Position numbers and translations under genes: made by a program. From Mucilaginibacter lappiensis (GTDB taxonomy: Bacteria > Bacteroidota > Bacteroidia > Sphingobacteriales > Sphingobacteriaceae): DNA of 64,000 bases. Below are positions 43,886 to 52,834 of this stretch, in pieces. The stretch is from contig NZ_FTMG01000003.1 in assembly GCF_900155965.1 (NCBI RefSeq), positions 310,001 through 374,000 of the forward strand, given 5' to 3'. Each line of letters begins with the position of its first letter. Positions within the stretch are counted from its first letter, which is position 1. The notes beneath the pieces are model-generated. The model ran no database searches. It was given only the letters and a program-made list of their open reading frames with translations, and was not told the origin of the DNA.

Positions 43886-44629
43886 CTATTTTAAAGCTTT
43901 GGCAATAGCCTGTTCCGTAACTGTTGCCATAATCCGATAACCGGCCGCGTTGGGGTGAACCCCATCGGTAGTGAGTTCTGGCTTTTGGCCATTGCGTTCA
44001 TCAACCAGGGGGGTAAAATAGTCCAGCAGGATCAGGTTATTTTCGGCAGCGTAGGCTTTGATCAATTTATTGAGCGCCATGATCTTACCGGCAGGCTCAA
44101 TGCCTTTACGCCATGGATAATCGAACACGGGTAGATAGGCGCACAGTATCACCTTGATATGATGAAGTTTAGCCAACTCCACCATGGAGCGGATGTTATT
44201 CATGATGTACTCATTGGTTAAATGACCATAATTAGATGCGATATCATTACTACCCGCAAGTATAATAACCGCCTTAGGTTTCAGGTCGATCACATCCTGG
44301 CGAAAACGGATCAACAGTTGTCCCGAGATTTGTCCGCTCACACCCCGGTCCAGGTAAGGTCTGTCTTTAAAAAACTCAGGTACAGTGGTTTTCCATCTTT
44401 CAAAAATAGAGCTTCCTAAAAAAACCACCCGATTTTCGCCGGGTTTGGGGTCACCTACCTGTTTATTTTCCCTTGCATAGTGCGACAAGGCGGCCCAATC
44501 ATCACGTAGATCTTCTTTGGCAACGACAGTCGGTTTATTTTTCCCGGTGTCGGGATTGCTTTGCTGCGCGTAACCTGCAGAGGCCATCAGTAATCCGGCG
44601 GATAATAATAAGGTAAGTTTTGTATTCAT
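43886..44629 (-). CDS. Secreted SGNH/GDSL-type hydrolase
   Basis: Exported esterase-type hydrolase of 247 residues with a signal peptide ending near GYAQ. The SGNH blocks are visible: FLGSSIFERW (block I with the catalytic Ser), RGVSGQ (block II Gly), ILAGSNDIA (block III Asn), and DGVHPNAAGY (block V Asp-His). This layout is typical of carbohydrate acetyl-esterases and platelet-activating-factor-acetylhydrolase-like enzymes. It is a single gene, directly abutting the AraC gene at its 3' end. Substrate is not evident; plant polysaccharide acetyl groups fit the genomic setting. Confidence 0.87.
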   Translation of the reverse strand: MNTKLTLLLSAGLLMASAGYAQQSNPDTGKNKPTVVAKEDLRDDWAALSHYARENKQVGDPKPGENRVVFLGSSIFERWKTTVPEFFKDRPYLDRGVSGQISGQLLIRFRQDVIDLKPKAVIILAGSNDIASNYGHLTNEYIMNNIRSMVELAKLHHIKVILCAYLPVFDYPWRKGIEPAGKIMALNKLIKAYAAENNLILLDYFTPLVDERNGQKPELTTDGVHPNAAGYRIMATVTEQAIAKALK

Positions 44630-44769
44630 TTTGAAGTGGATAGAAGTAAAACTTTAAGGTAAAATATTAACGCTTGTCTGCCTAAAAATTGGCGCATAAA
44701 ACATATCCTAAAAATAGAACTATTTGTAACTTTTTTTTACGATTTTTCCAATCGCTTAAATACAGCTCA

Positions 44770-45753
44770 ATGACTCCTGCTATCTCCGTTACAATGCCTG
44801 TTTATAATAGTGCTTCGTTTTTAAGAGAGGCTATGGACAGCATTTTAACCCAATCATTTACTGATTTTGAATTTGTTATCTTAAATGATGGCTCAACCGA
44901 TAACTCCAAAGAAATTATATTGAGCTATAATGACCCACGAATAATATTTTACGATGGCAAAATAAATGTAGGCTTAGCCCATATTCGTAACAAAGGTATA
45001 GAGATTTCGCAGGGCAAGTATTTAGCTATTATGGATAGCGATGATATTGCAACTCCCGATAGGTTGCAAAAGCAGTTTGACTACCTGGAAAGCAACAGGG
45101 ACATAGTTATGTGTGGGGGCTTTTTTACACCATTTGGCAATAAAAACTCTGTATTAAATTTTAACTGGGTAACGGAAACCGATCCGGAAATGGTTAAAAT
45201 TAATTTGTTGTTTGATGGTGCTATTTGCCAGCCTACCGTTATGATAAGAAGCAGCACGTTAAAGGAAACCGGATTAAAGTATGAATCCTATTTTGACCCG
45301 GCAGAAGATTATAAACTGTGGGTGTCTCTATCAAAGAATCACCTGATCGCAAATATTCAAGATCAGGTTTTGAAATACAGGCTTAGTGATAATCAAATCT
45401 CAAATACAAAAAATCAAGTTCAAAGAGAGCGGAAATTTGAGGTAATTAAAGATCAGCTTAGCTGGCTCGGTATTACGCCAACGGAAGCGGAAATGCGGAT
45501 ACATGATCACATGTTTTTCGCATCCGCAATACTGTCCTATGACTACCTGCCCAAAATGAAGACCTGGATTGATAAGTTAATCAACGCAAACAAAAAATTT
45601 AAGCTTTACGACGAGCAAAAGCTATCCGACTATTTAAATGATTTATATATTCGAAATAAAACGGCATTAAAACAGGCGTTAAAAAACAGTTCGCCAAAAT
45701 CTATCGCGGTGTTTTACTTTAAAACTTTAATTCGGTGGAAGTCTATAAGATAA
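44770..45753 (+). CDS. GT2-family glycosyltransferase
   Basis: Cytoplasmic glycosyltransferase of about 327 residues, A-fold. The family pattern is clear: SVTMPVYNSASFLREAMDSIL (in part) at the N-terminus, FVILNDGSTDNS, IAIMDSDDIATPDR-like metal-binding DxD (MDSDD), and a downstream EDYKLWVSL catalytic segment. The start is set at the ATG ahead of TPAISV. The gene is clearly more AT-rich than its neighbours and stands alone without other polysaccharide genes, which hints at recent acquisition. Donor and acceptor cannot be predicted. Confidence 0.87.
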   Translation: MTPAISVTMPVYNSASFLREAMDSILTQSFTDFEFVILNDGSTDNSKEIILSYNDPRIIFYDGKINVGLAHIRNKGIEISQGKYLAIMDSDDIATPDRLQKQFDYLESNRDIVMCGGFFTPFGNKNSVLNFNWVTETDPEMVKINLLFDGAICQPTVMIRSSTLKETGLKYESYFDPAEDYKLWVSLSKNHLIANIQDQVLKYRLSDNQISNTKNQVQRERKFEVIKDQLSWLGITPTEAEMRIHDHMFFASAILSYDYLPKMKTWIDKLINANKKFKLYDEQKLSDYLNDLYIRNKTALKQALKNSSPKSIAVFYFKTLIRWKSIR

Positions 45754-45898
45754 TTATGTATTGCTTAGCAGTGAGGTCCTAAACGTCTCTAAAACTTTTG
45801 CTCAAACCCCACTACCCAATCAATTATTTTTAAGTTAACAATTCCTTTACAGGCCGGGGTTTACTTTGTGGCAAATTATTACACCAATCCTGTTATCC

Positions 45899-47191
45899 AT
45901 GAAAAAAACTTTATTAACCCTGTTCACTTTTAGTGCTATAGTACTTAGTGCCTGCCACAAAGACCACAAAGTAACTATAGCTCCCTCGTACCCGGATATG
46001 GCCGAAGCGGCTGATCCTGCCATTTTGATGACCACTGCCGATGGTGTAAAAGTATACAATGGCGGCTTTGGTTCGGCTATAGCTGCCGACCATAACGACC
46101 CTAATGTATTTTACCTGCTTACTGATCGTGGACCCAATGCTGCAGGTTCTGTTGATAATGCCATCATATTTGGCAAAGCCGACTTTACCCCTGAGATAGG
46201 TAAATTCCGGTTGAAAGATGGCAAGCTGGTATTGGAGCAAACTATTCAGCTTAAAAATGCCGCGGGGCAAAACTTAAACGGTTTACCCAACCCTGACGGA
46301 CAAGGCTCTACCGGGGAAATTGCTTTTGATTTGAGTGGCAAGCAAATTGCACCAAGCGCCGATGGCATTGACTCAGAAGGCATGGTTTTAGCCTCCGACG
46401 GTACCTTTTGGATCAGCGATGAGTACGGCCCTCACATTGTGCATTTTGATGCTACAGGTCGTACTATTGAACGCATTAATCCCTTTGGAACAGGCACCGG
46501 TGGTCGTAAAATACCGTTGGTGTTTGCCAAACGCAAACCCAACCGCGGTATGGAAGGTTTGGCCATTACCCCCGATGGCAAAACACTGGTAGGCATGATG
46601 CAATCACCCATGCTTAACCGCAGCAAATCGGCTGTTAGCAATTCAACTATACTGCGTATCTTAACTTTTGATATTGCATCGGGTGCTACCAAACAGTACG
46701 CATATGTAATGGAAGATAAATCACTTACCGGAGTAAGTGATATTGTAGCCGTTAACGCTACTACATTTTTAACCGTTGAGCGCGATGGTCTATACGGCGG
46801 TGCGCCAACCAACACTGCTGCGTTTAAAAAAGTATTCAAGATAAGTCTTGACAACGCCACCGACATATCTGACCCCGCAAATGGTGCTAACGGCAAGCTT
46901 TACGGTGATAAAACCGTAGAAGAACTGAACAACCAGGCTGGCCTGCAGGGCGCTGGTATTATCCCGGTATCAAAAACGCTAGTACTCGATTTATTGAAAG
47001 ATCTACCAACCGTTTATCCGCATGATAAAGCCGAAGGTCTGGCCCTGTTACCGGGTAATATCCTGGCTATCTCTAACGACGACGATTTTGGAGTAGTTGA
47101 TAATAGCAAAGGCGGTTTCGCAGCCAAAACACTACCGGCTACCAATACAGTTGATCATAACCGCATTTACTTTGTGAAGATTAAACTGTAG
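45899..47191 (+). CDS. Esterase-like phytase-family lipoprotein
   Basis: Surface lipoprotein of about 430 residues. The signal ends at a cysteine in VLSACHKD. The body is a Phytase-like domain (propeller), with the signature GIDSEGMVLASDGTFWISDEYGPHIVHFD quoted in parts, EGLAITPDGKTLVGMMQSP, and a late KAEGLALLPGNILAISNDDDFG. Family members are reported as esterase-like or phosphate-ester-cleaving; catalytic residues are not firmly known. I start it at MKKTLLTL, which gives a proper lipoprotein signal. An intrinsic terminator follows 48 bp after the stop. Confidence 0.82.
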   Translation: MKKTLLTLFTFSAIVLSACHKDHKVTIAPSYPDMAEAADPAILMTTADGVKVYNGGFGSAIAADHNDPNVFYLLTDRGPNAAGSVDNAIIFGKADFTPEIGKFRLKDGKLVLEQTIQLKNAAGQNLNGLPNPDGQGSTGEIAFDLSGKQIAPSADGIDSEGMVLASDGTFWISDEYGPHIVHFDATGRTIERINPFGTGTGGRKIPLVFAKRKPNRGMEGLAITPDGKTLVGMMQSPMLNRSKSAVSNSTILRILTFDIASGATKQYAYVMEDKSLTGVSDIVAVNATTFLTVERDGLYGGAPTNTAAFKKVFKISLDNATDISDPANGANGKLYGDKTVEELNNQAGLQGAGIIPVSKTLVLDLLKDLPTVYPHDKAEGLALLPGNILAISNDDDFGVVDNSKGGFAAKTLPATNTVDHNRIYFVKIKL

Positions 47192-47238
47192 AAGTAAGAG
47201 AGTCAGGAAGTAAGATAAAAGAGTTTGCATTTTTATAG

Positions 47239-47268
47239 GCCATCCCTGTACTCGGGGTGGCTTTTTTA
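47239..47268 (+). terminator. Intrinsic terminator after the phytase-like gene
   Basis: Stem GCCATCCC/GGGGTGGC with one wobble pair and a 7-nt loop is followed by TTTTTTATTTT. It fits a standard rho-independent terminator for the plus strand. Confidence 0.85.
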
Positions 47269-47310
47269 TTTTCGACCCTTCAAGTGAGGGCATTTGAACA
47301 ACAGAGGGAT

Positions 47311-47415
47311 AAAAAGTGGGTTTACATGGTTTACACATTTTATGGTTAACACAGGCACAATAAACTTATAATCAAACAGTTAAAAATAATCAGAGTCAAT
47401 TTATGTAAACCCATT
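47311..47415. repeat. MITE-like element, copy 2
   Basis: About 105 bp bounded by 11-bp inverted ends, TGGGTTTACAT (47317-47327) and ATGTAAACCCA (47403-47413). Its left 39 bp match the reverse complement of 5713-5751 with one mismatch; the centre differs. No ORF. It lies between a terminator and the next gene. Confidence 0.75.
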
Positions 47416-47482
47416 AATCAGCTTGGTATACTGCCCCCTTTTGCCTATTTAAGCGCCTGCGCTTAAATGTATAGCAGGTGAT

Positions 47483-47524
47483 CGTCCACGCTCACACGGT
47501 CAGCATTTAACATGAGCGTGGACG
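47483..47524. repeat. Perfect 12-bp inverted repeat
   Basis: CGTCCACGCTCA (47483-47494) and its exact complement (47513-47524) flank an 18-nt centre. It lies 55 bp upstream of the DUF4369 gene and could be an operator or leader hairpin. Nothing else is evident in this gap besides the MITE-like element and the terminator. Confidence 0.5.
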
Positions 47525-47578
47525 TTTGAACTGACGGAGAGTGCCTTTTTTGCTTATCTTCATTAAAATTCCAATCCG

Positions 47579-48193
47579 GTGAGCAATTTCAGAGTAATCC
47601 TTATCTTTTTAGTAGTATTTGTGTTTGGCACTTTATCTACGCAAACCTTTGCGCAGACTTATTCGTTAAACGGCAAAATTAAAGGAGTTGATCAAGGTTG
47701 GGTCTTTGTTTTGCATCGGCAAACGGGAGTTACGGATTCAGGCCAGATAGTAAACAGCACCTTCACTATTCGAGGTAAAGCAAGTGCGCCGGAGTTTTGC
47801 AATTTTGGGCTATCGGCAAATGGGGTTAAAAATTATTACTTCGGGTTTTTCCTGATGAAAGGCCGGTTAACGCTTCAAGCGTCTAAAGATTCCCTCACTG
47901 ATGTCGGCGTTCTATTTAAAGGCAGCCGGATAGCAACAGAGTTTCAGCAGTTTCAAAAATTAACCGGACAGATATATGGGGCACATGATTCAGAAGCCGC
48001 AACCAACGCCAAGCTTGGGGAATTAGCCAGCGTCTACACCCTTAAACATCCACACTCATACATTAGCGCCTTCGCACTCGCATCCTTCGGAGGCAATCTA
48101 TCTCAACTTTCTCATCTTTATACTAGCTTAAGCCCTGAAATACAGACATCTTACTTCGGAAAACAGGTTTATAACAAGCTAAAACACCGCTAA
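47579..48193 (+). CDS. Stand-alone DUF4369-like secreted protein
   Basis: Exported protein of 204 residues, GTG start, signal peptide ending near TFAQ. The body resembles the DUF4369 domain that normally forms the N-terminal half of Bacteroidota TlpA/AhpC-type thioredoxin proteins (SLNGKIKGVDQGWVFVLH, then DSGQIVNSTFTIRGKAS). No thioredoxin domain follows: the frame stops after about 180 residues and no CxxC motif is present downstream in any frame. It is therefore either a natural short form or a truncated relic. No operon partner. The start choice rests on the signal peptide. Confidence 0.65.
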   Translation: MSNFRVILIFLVVFVFGTLSTQTFAQTYSLNGKIKGVDQGWVFVLHRQTGVTDSGQIVNSTFTIRGKASAPEFCNFGLSANGVKNYYFGFFLMKGRLTLQASKDSLTDVGVLFKGSRIATEFQQFQKLTGQIYGAHDSEAATNAKLGELASVYTLKHPHSYISAFALASFGGNLSQLSHLYTSLSPEIQTSYFGKQVYNKLKHR

Positions 48194-48286
48194 TTTTATT
48201 TTTGAAAATACGGTGTTTTCACGGATTGCGGCGACTTATAACTCTACTTACATTTGTATTAACGGGTTTTACTAAAACCGCTGATA

Positions 48287-48496
48287 ATGAAACTAAGGTT
48301 AACTGATAAAGTACTTATTTTTTTTATCCTGCTGATGGCAATTTTAGTGCAACGCCCAGATTATCAAATGATGAATGCCATGGTGAGTGGTTTACATCCC
48401 AATTGGGGGTTGGTACCACACCTTAAATCATTCATCGCGTTGTTTACGAATATATCATACTTCCTTAGGGGAGTATATCAAGAATACCACCTATGA
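48287..48496 (+). CDS. Possible small membrane protein
   Basis: 69-residue frame with one hydrophobic segment (KVLIFFILLMAILV) near the N-terminus, and no recognised family. It has an ATG start and is followed 84 bp later by a plus-strand intrinsic terminator, which shows that transcription does run through here. It may equally be non-coding 3' sequence of the preceding gene. Confidence 0.35.
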   Translation: MKLRLTDKVLIFFILLMAILVQRPDYQMMNAMVSGLHPNWGLVPHLKSFIALFTNISYFLRGVYQEYHL

Positions 48497-48579
48497 AAAG
48501 CACCCTGAGAAAGTGCAAAAAAGATTAAGTATATTGTTGGTGATATGCTTAGTTAAATGGTCCTGACCGGCCTCAATAC

Positions 48580-48612
48580 AAGCATTACCTTTAACGAGGT
48601 AATGCTTTTTTG
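48580..48612 (+). terminator. Intrinsic terminator
   Basis: Perfect stem AAGCATTACCT (48580-48590) and AGGTAATGCTT (48597-48607) with a 6-nt loop is followed by TTTT. It reads for plus-strand transcripts from the DUF4369 gene or the small frame behind it. Confidence 0.8.
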
Positions 48613-48623
48613 TTGGTGGGTGG

Positions 48624-48707
48624 CCTGCCATCCTGAGCCTGTCGAAAGGCGCGTGTAGAGGCCTACTCACCATGCTTCGACGGGTTCCTCATGACACCCG
48701 CGTCCAA
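48624..48707. repeat. Dispersed intergenic palindrome of CCTGTCGAA type
   Basis: Left part CATCCTGAGCCTGTCGAA and right part GCTTCGACGGGTTCCTCATGA are imperfect complements, the widely dispersed Bacteroidota intergenic repeat type. It fills the gap between a plus-strand terminator and the stop of the minus-strand subtilase gene. Confidence 0.55.
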
Positions 48708-48712
48708 GTGGC

Positions 48713-51517
48713 TTAAACCTTGATCAGCTTACCCCGTGTAAGAATCTTCCCTTTAAACATGATCACATAAATATATACCCCGGGACTAAGGTTCAATTGA
48801 AAAGTGTTTTGCAACTGAGTAATGGTCTGCTCCAGGCGTACATGCCCAACGGCGTCATACAGCTTAAAATCATACGTATTGATATCACCACTAAGAATAT
48901 TAAGTTGGGTACTTACCGGGTTAGGATAAAGCGTAAATTGGCTGGCCTGTAAAAACGTGGCACTGGCCAGATTGGAGTAAGTGATCTTGCCGTCGTTAGT
49001 CTGGAGCTCTACCCGGTAATATTGAATACCGTTTTTGGGATTGGCATCTGTAAACTGGTAAGCCAAAGCTGAGCCTACCGTGGTTGTGCCCAGGTTAGCA
49101 TAAGCATTGGAGCCGGTTTGTTTTTGCCAGGTGATGGATTTAAGATTGACTACACTACCTATTTGCAGATTAAGCACAATTGTACTATTCACCACATTGG
49201 CTAGCAGGGTTTTCACATAACATCCTACTCCCTGGTTATTAACATCGATAGTAAGGCTTTTTAACCCTTCAAAACCATCGCCTTGCGCGCTTACCGCAAA
49301 ATAAGAGGAGGTTTGTAGCGCGGCAGGTATTATAATGGTGGTATCGGTAACGGTACTTAGCTTTTGCAGTAAATTATCCTTTACGGTATAAACAACGTAA
49401 CCTTTACTACCTGGCTGCGCTTTCCAGTGCAGCAGTGTGCCATCGGTACAATTGTAGCCAACCTGCAGACTAAGAGGTTGGGAAAGCACAAAGCCCTTGC
49501 TGATGAATGACTGGCTGCCAATATCCATTTTAAGCATGGCGGTAGTAAAAACATCAGGGGCTGTCCAGTCGTAATACCTGTCTTTCAGGGTAACACTGCT
49601 GATGGCTTTCCAGGTGGCACCATGGTCATAGCTTACACTCAGCTGGCCGGATGTAGCACTGAACGAACTTTGCCAGCGCAGGTAGTTTTCACCAGCTGCA
49701 AAAAGCTGGTTCTGTCCCGATGGATAAGTCCATTCAAAACGATTTGCTACTGTAGCTCCATGTGCTATATAAAAAGTTTGCGTGCCGGAGGCTATTTTAC
49801 TTCCCTTTACATGAATAATATAATTACCCGCTACCGGATTTTGCAAAGTAACCTGTTCGGTATTATTCAGGGTATCCTTACGGCGAACAGCAGGTTTTGT
49901 TAAAGAATCTGTGGAGGGATAAGCGCTCAAGCTCCATGGCAGCAGGTTTTGGCCATCGGGCGTGGTAACCGACAGGTCAAGATCGTTTATAAGCGCCTTG
50001 GGGGCATTCAGCGCCGCCGGCAGATCGTTCCAGGCTAATGATACTTTAAACAGGCTGCTGCCTGCCGGAACGTTGATGGCATAGTCGACTTGTTGCTGGT
50101 TACTTACGGTTCCTTTTTTAAAGCGGTTATCAGTAAGTGCCCGCAAAGCTTCCAGGGCATTCAGCTGCCCATAGCCTGTTTTATGATCTACATTGGGCAA
50201 ACCAATATCATCTGCCGAATTGATGAGTATACTTTTGATTAACGCGGCCGAAGGTAACTGACTAAATTGCTTTTTGTAGGCCTGTTGTAACAGGGCCACC
50301 GTTCCCGAAACCAGGGCCGCAGCGCCGGATGTACCATCTTCGCCATTGGATACCAGCTCCGGTTTTACCCGGCCATCATAAGCCGGCCCGGCCGAGCTCA
50401 AACCTGCCGGCACGCCGGTTTGGTCTGTACCGCCAATAACCAATACATTTTTGGCCTGCTTAAAAGTTCCCGAAAGGTTGGCCACATTCGCTATACCATT
50501 ATATAAACCTGTTGTGGGTGCCGTAGTACCAATATTACCCGAGGAGAACACATGGATAATGGAATCGTTCGCCATCACCTGTTGATCGTAGGCTACCGCT
50601 TCAACCCCATAATAGTTTTCGATGCCGGTACCGTAGGAGTGATTTTCAACGCCAATATCAAAAGCTTTAAAAATGGCGGTACTATCGGGCAGTAAACGGG
50701 CAAAATCTGAAGAAGTGAACCTCACTTTTGGTGCACTCCCCAATCCCCTGATAAATGAATTACCATTGCCACCTATCAAAGTAGCCATAATGGTAGCATG
50801 CCCCGAGGTAATAGTTGCCGCCGGGAACGAAGTAAAGGTGCGCCCCAGCAGATCGAGGTCATTGTCATAACGCTCTTCTTTAATAGCCACATTGATGCCA
50901 CTACCATCGATGCCCGGAAAATTATCGGCAATAGCCGAAATCTGGTTAATACCCAAGTCAATATCATTGATCACCAGTTCGGCATGTGCTTTCCGGGTAA
51001 CATTGGCAAAAGTAACATAAGGTTGTTGTAACAGATCGGTAAGGCGTTGTAACGAAATATTCAGGGTGACCGTATTTTCGGTTTGAGCGGTTATTTCACC
51101 GTATTTTTTTATATCACTGATCACCGAATCGCTATGGGAAGTGATTGACAGGTCTACCGATTGCTTACCAGAAGGATGTTTTTGCAAAAGCTGCACTAAA
51201 TTATCAGTGGCCTTCCACAAGGCGTTTGCTGGTGTAACCTCCTGAATATTGGCGTCGGTTGATATATCTGCAGCAGTAGCTACTACGTAAAAATTATAGG
51301 ATACCCGTTTTACCGGGCGAAGTTTTTTAATGTCGACTTTATCCGGTTCTTTAAATTTAACCAGGTAATATTTAAGCGTGTTGTTCCCGTTCAATGGCCG
51401 GGAAGTAGGCGCTGCTTTGTAAAGCACGGTCATGGTTTTATCGCTCGTTGGATTTTGGCCCCAGGAGCATTTAAAACATAAAAATATCAGTATAAAACAG
51501 GGTAATTTTTTAACCAT
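48713..51517 (-). CDS. S8 subtilase-like protein with type IX secretion tail
   Basis: Exported protein of 934 residues. A signal peptide covers about 1-20. The subtilase domain (about 185-460) contains His240 in SGHATIMATLIGG, Asn328 in SSGNIG, and Ser397 in EDGTSGAAALVSG. Where the catalytic Asp should be (GINVAIKEERYD) the aligned residue is Glu214, so activity may be altered. A P-domain-like beta region follows (about 470-590), then Ig-like parts. A C-terminal sorting domain begins at FTLYPNPVSTQLNIL and ends GKIL-TRGKLIKV, the type A signal for the gliding-linked T9SS, so the protein ends up outside the cell. It stands alone. Confidence 0.87.
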   Translation of the reverse strand: MVKKLPCFILIFLCFKCSWGQNPTSDKTMTVLYKAAPTSRPLNGNNTLKYYLVKFKEPDKVDIKKLRPVKRVSYNFYVVATAADISTDANIQEVTPANALWKATDNLVQLLQKHPSGKQSVDLSITSHSDSVISDIKKYGEITAQTENTVTLNISLQRLTDLLQQPYVTFANVTRKAHAELVINDIDLGINQISAIADNFPGIDGSGINVAIKEERYDNDLDLLGRTFTSFPAATITSGHATIMATLIGGNGNSFIRGLGSAPKVRFTSSDFARLLPDSTAIFKAFDIGVENHSYGTGIENYYGVEAVAYDQQVMANDSIIHVFSSGNIGTTAPTTGLYNGIANVANLSGTFKQAKNVLVIGGTDQTGVPAGLSSAGPAYDGRVKPELVSNGEDGTSGAAALVSGTVALLQQAYKKQFSQLPSAALIKSILINSADDIGLPNVDHKTGYGQLNALEALRALTDNRFKKGTVSNQQQVDYAINVPAGSSLFKVSLAWNDLPAALNAPKALINDLDLSVTTPDGQNLLPWSLSAYPSTDSLTKPAVRRKDTLNNTEQVTLQNPVAGNYIIHVKGSKIASGTQTFYIAHGATVANRFEWTYPSGQNQLFAAGENYLRWQSSFSATSGQLSVSYDHGATWKAISSVTLKDRYYDWTAPDVFTTAMLKMDIGSQSFISKGFVLSQPLSLQVGYNCTDGTLLHWKAQPGSKGYVVYTVKDNLLQKLSTVTDTTIIIPAALQTSSYFAVSAQGDGFEGLKSLTIDVNNQGVGCYVKTLLANVVNSTIVLNLQIGSVVNLKSITWQKQTGSNAYANLGTTTVGSALAYQFTDANPKNGIQYYRVELQTNDGKITYSNLASATFLQASQFTLYPNPVSTQLNILSGDINTYDFKLYDAVGHVRLEQTITQLQNTFQLNLSPGVYIYVIMFKGKILTRGKLIKV

Positions 51518-51531
51518 ACTGTATATTAAAA

Positions 51532-51562
51532 AAATAAAGGGGAGTTATGCTCCCCTTTATTT
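51532..51562 (-). terminator. Intrinsic terminator of M57 protease gene 1
   Basis: AAATAAAGGGGA and its exact complement with a 7-nt loop. On the minus strand the stem ends in CCCC followed by TTTATTTTTTT, a textbook intrinsic terminator, 47 bp past the protease stop. Confidence 0.85.
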
Positions 51563-51608
51563 GTAAAACTACTTGATTGATCAATAAGAAGCAATATGAT
51601 AAAGTTTT

Positions 51609-52445
51609 TTAGTACAAATAGTTCAGCGCTATTTTATCATTTGCGTTGAAGGTACGATCAGACCCATTTGAGCAGGCCAGCATCCATGAAGCTGCATCAG
51701 CAGTTGTTGGTGTACCCGGAATGTTAATCGCCCCAACACCTGCAGTGCCTTCGTTAGTTGCAGTTCCGCCGCAGCTGAAAGCACGGTTAAAGTAATCGGT
51801 ATGACGCATACCGATACAGTGACCCATTTCATGCTGAATAACCGAAGTAACATAACCCAGGTCAGGATTACTTCCGTAAGCAGCTGCATTGGTATTCATC
51901 TGGATCTGGCTATAAGGGTTTCCTGCCGAAGTTGGAAAACCTGAAGAGCCTAAGGTAATGTAGCCACCGCTTGGACCTTGGTTAAAACCAATGATCTGGA
52001 TAGCACCGCCACTGCTTACTACCTGAAATTTAAGCGTAAGGTTTAACGCATTGTAACGTGCCACGGCATTAGCTGTAGCTGTTGCGTAAACTGTTGGCAG
52101 GTTCGAAACTGAAACAGTAACAGTTCTTGGTAAATTTTTTACCAAGTTGGTTGTCCGGTATTGCTCAACTTCAGCAATTCTAAGTGTTGGGCTGGTGCTG
52201 GTTTCAGAAAGATTAGCCGGGGTTAGCATAATATCACCTTCTACCAGGTAATTATCGCCCACTTTACGTGCATTATCAGTACTAAAACCAAGTGCTGTAA
52301 TTTTACTGCTTACATCTGCAGAGATTTGTGCAGATTGATCAACCTTTTTGTCGGCGCCTTGGTTGTTGTTTTTGGTACAAGCGGTTAGTAAGGATGATGC
52401 ACATACAATGCATAACCCCATTTTTAGCAAGAGTTGTTTTTTCAT
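51609..52445 (-). CDS. HEIGH-type (M57) zinc metalloprotease lipoprotein, copy 1
   Basis: Exported zinc protease of 278 residues. The lipoprotein signal ends at a cysteine near 23 (SLLTACTK). The active site HEMGHCIGMRHTDYFNR begins at His205, giving three His ligands and catalytic Glu206, the hallmark of the dual-action HEIGH metallopeptidase family M57. The mature domain runs about 105-278 and ends TFNANDKIALNYLY. Its N-terminal 100 residues look like a propeptide or spacer. It is one of two tandem paralogs; UTR sequences are also duplicated. Substrate unknown; outer-membrane surface is the likely location. Confidence 0.88.
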   Translation of the reverse strand: MKKQLLLKMGLCIVCASSLLTACTKNNNQGADKKVDQSAQISADVSSKITALGFSTDNARKVGDNYLVEGDIMLTPANLSETSTSPTLRIAEVEQYRTTNLVKNLPRTVTVSVSNLPTVYATATANAVARYNALNLTLKFQVVSSGGAIQIIGFNQGPSGGYITLGSSGFPTSAGNPYSQIQMNTNAAAYGSNPDLGYVTSVIQHEMGHCIGMRHTDYFNRAFSCGGTATNEGTAGVGAINIPGTPTTADAASWMLACSNGSDRTFNANDKIALNYLY

Positions 52446-52834
52446 TTGTCGGTACTTTAATTGTGTTAATAGTTAATTATATTTAAAACAATGTACAGCT
52501 GGCCAGCCCGTTGTTTATATGATAAAAATATTAAATTATATTAAAAAATTAACTAAACATTAAAAAATATTTTGCCAATAATTAATTCATATTACACATA
52601 TAATATAAAATTGTATCAATACATGTAATAACTATATATATTATATCATAAATCAACAATTATTTTATCGCTCGCGGACCATGCACATCCGTGTTATAGC
52701 TCCAATAGCTATAATCCACGTATTTTTTTCATACTGCATATTAAAGAATAAAGGAGAATTCATACATTCCCCTTTATCAATAACATTACTTCATTGATCA
52801 ATAAGGAGCAATACGATAAACGCGATAAAGTTTT
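52446..52834. other. Intergenic region between the tandem M57 genes
   Basis: A 389-bp AT-rich region with no gene. The left end carries the leader and promoter of copy 1 (with TGTCGGTACTTTAATT just upstream of its start, also found before copy 2). The right end (52735-52790) carries a decayed version of the copy 1 terminator, AATAAAGGAGAATTC...CCCCTTTAT. Confidence 0.55.
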
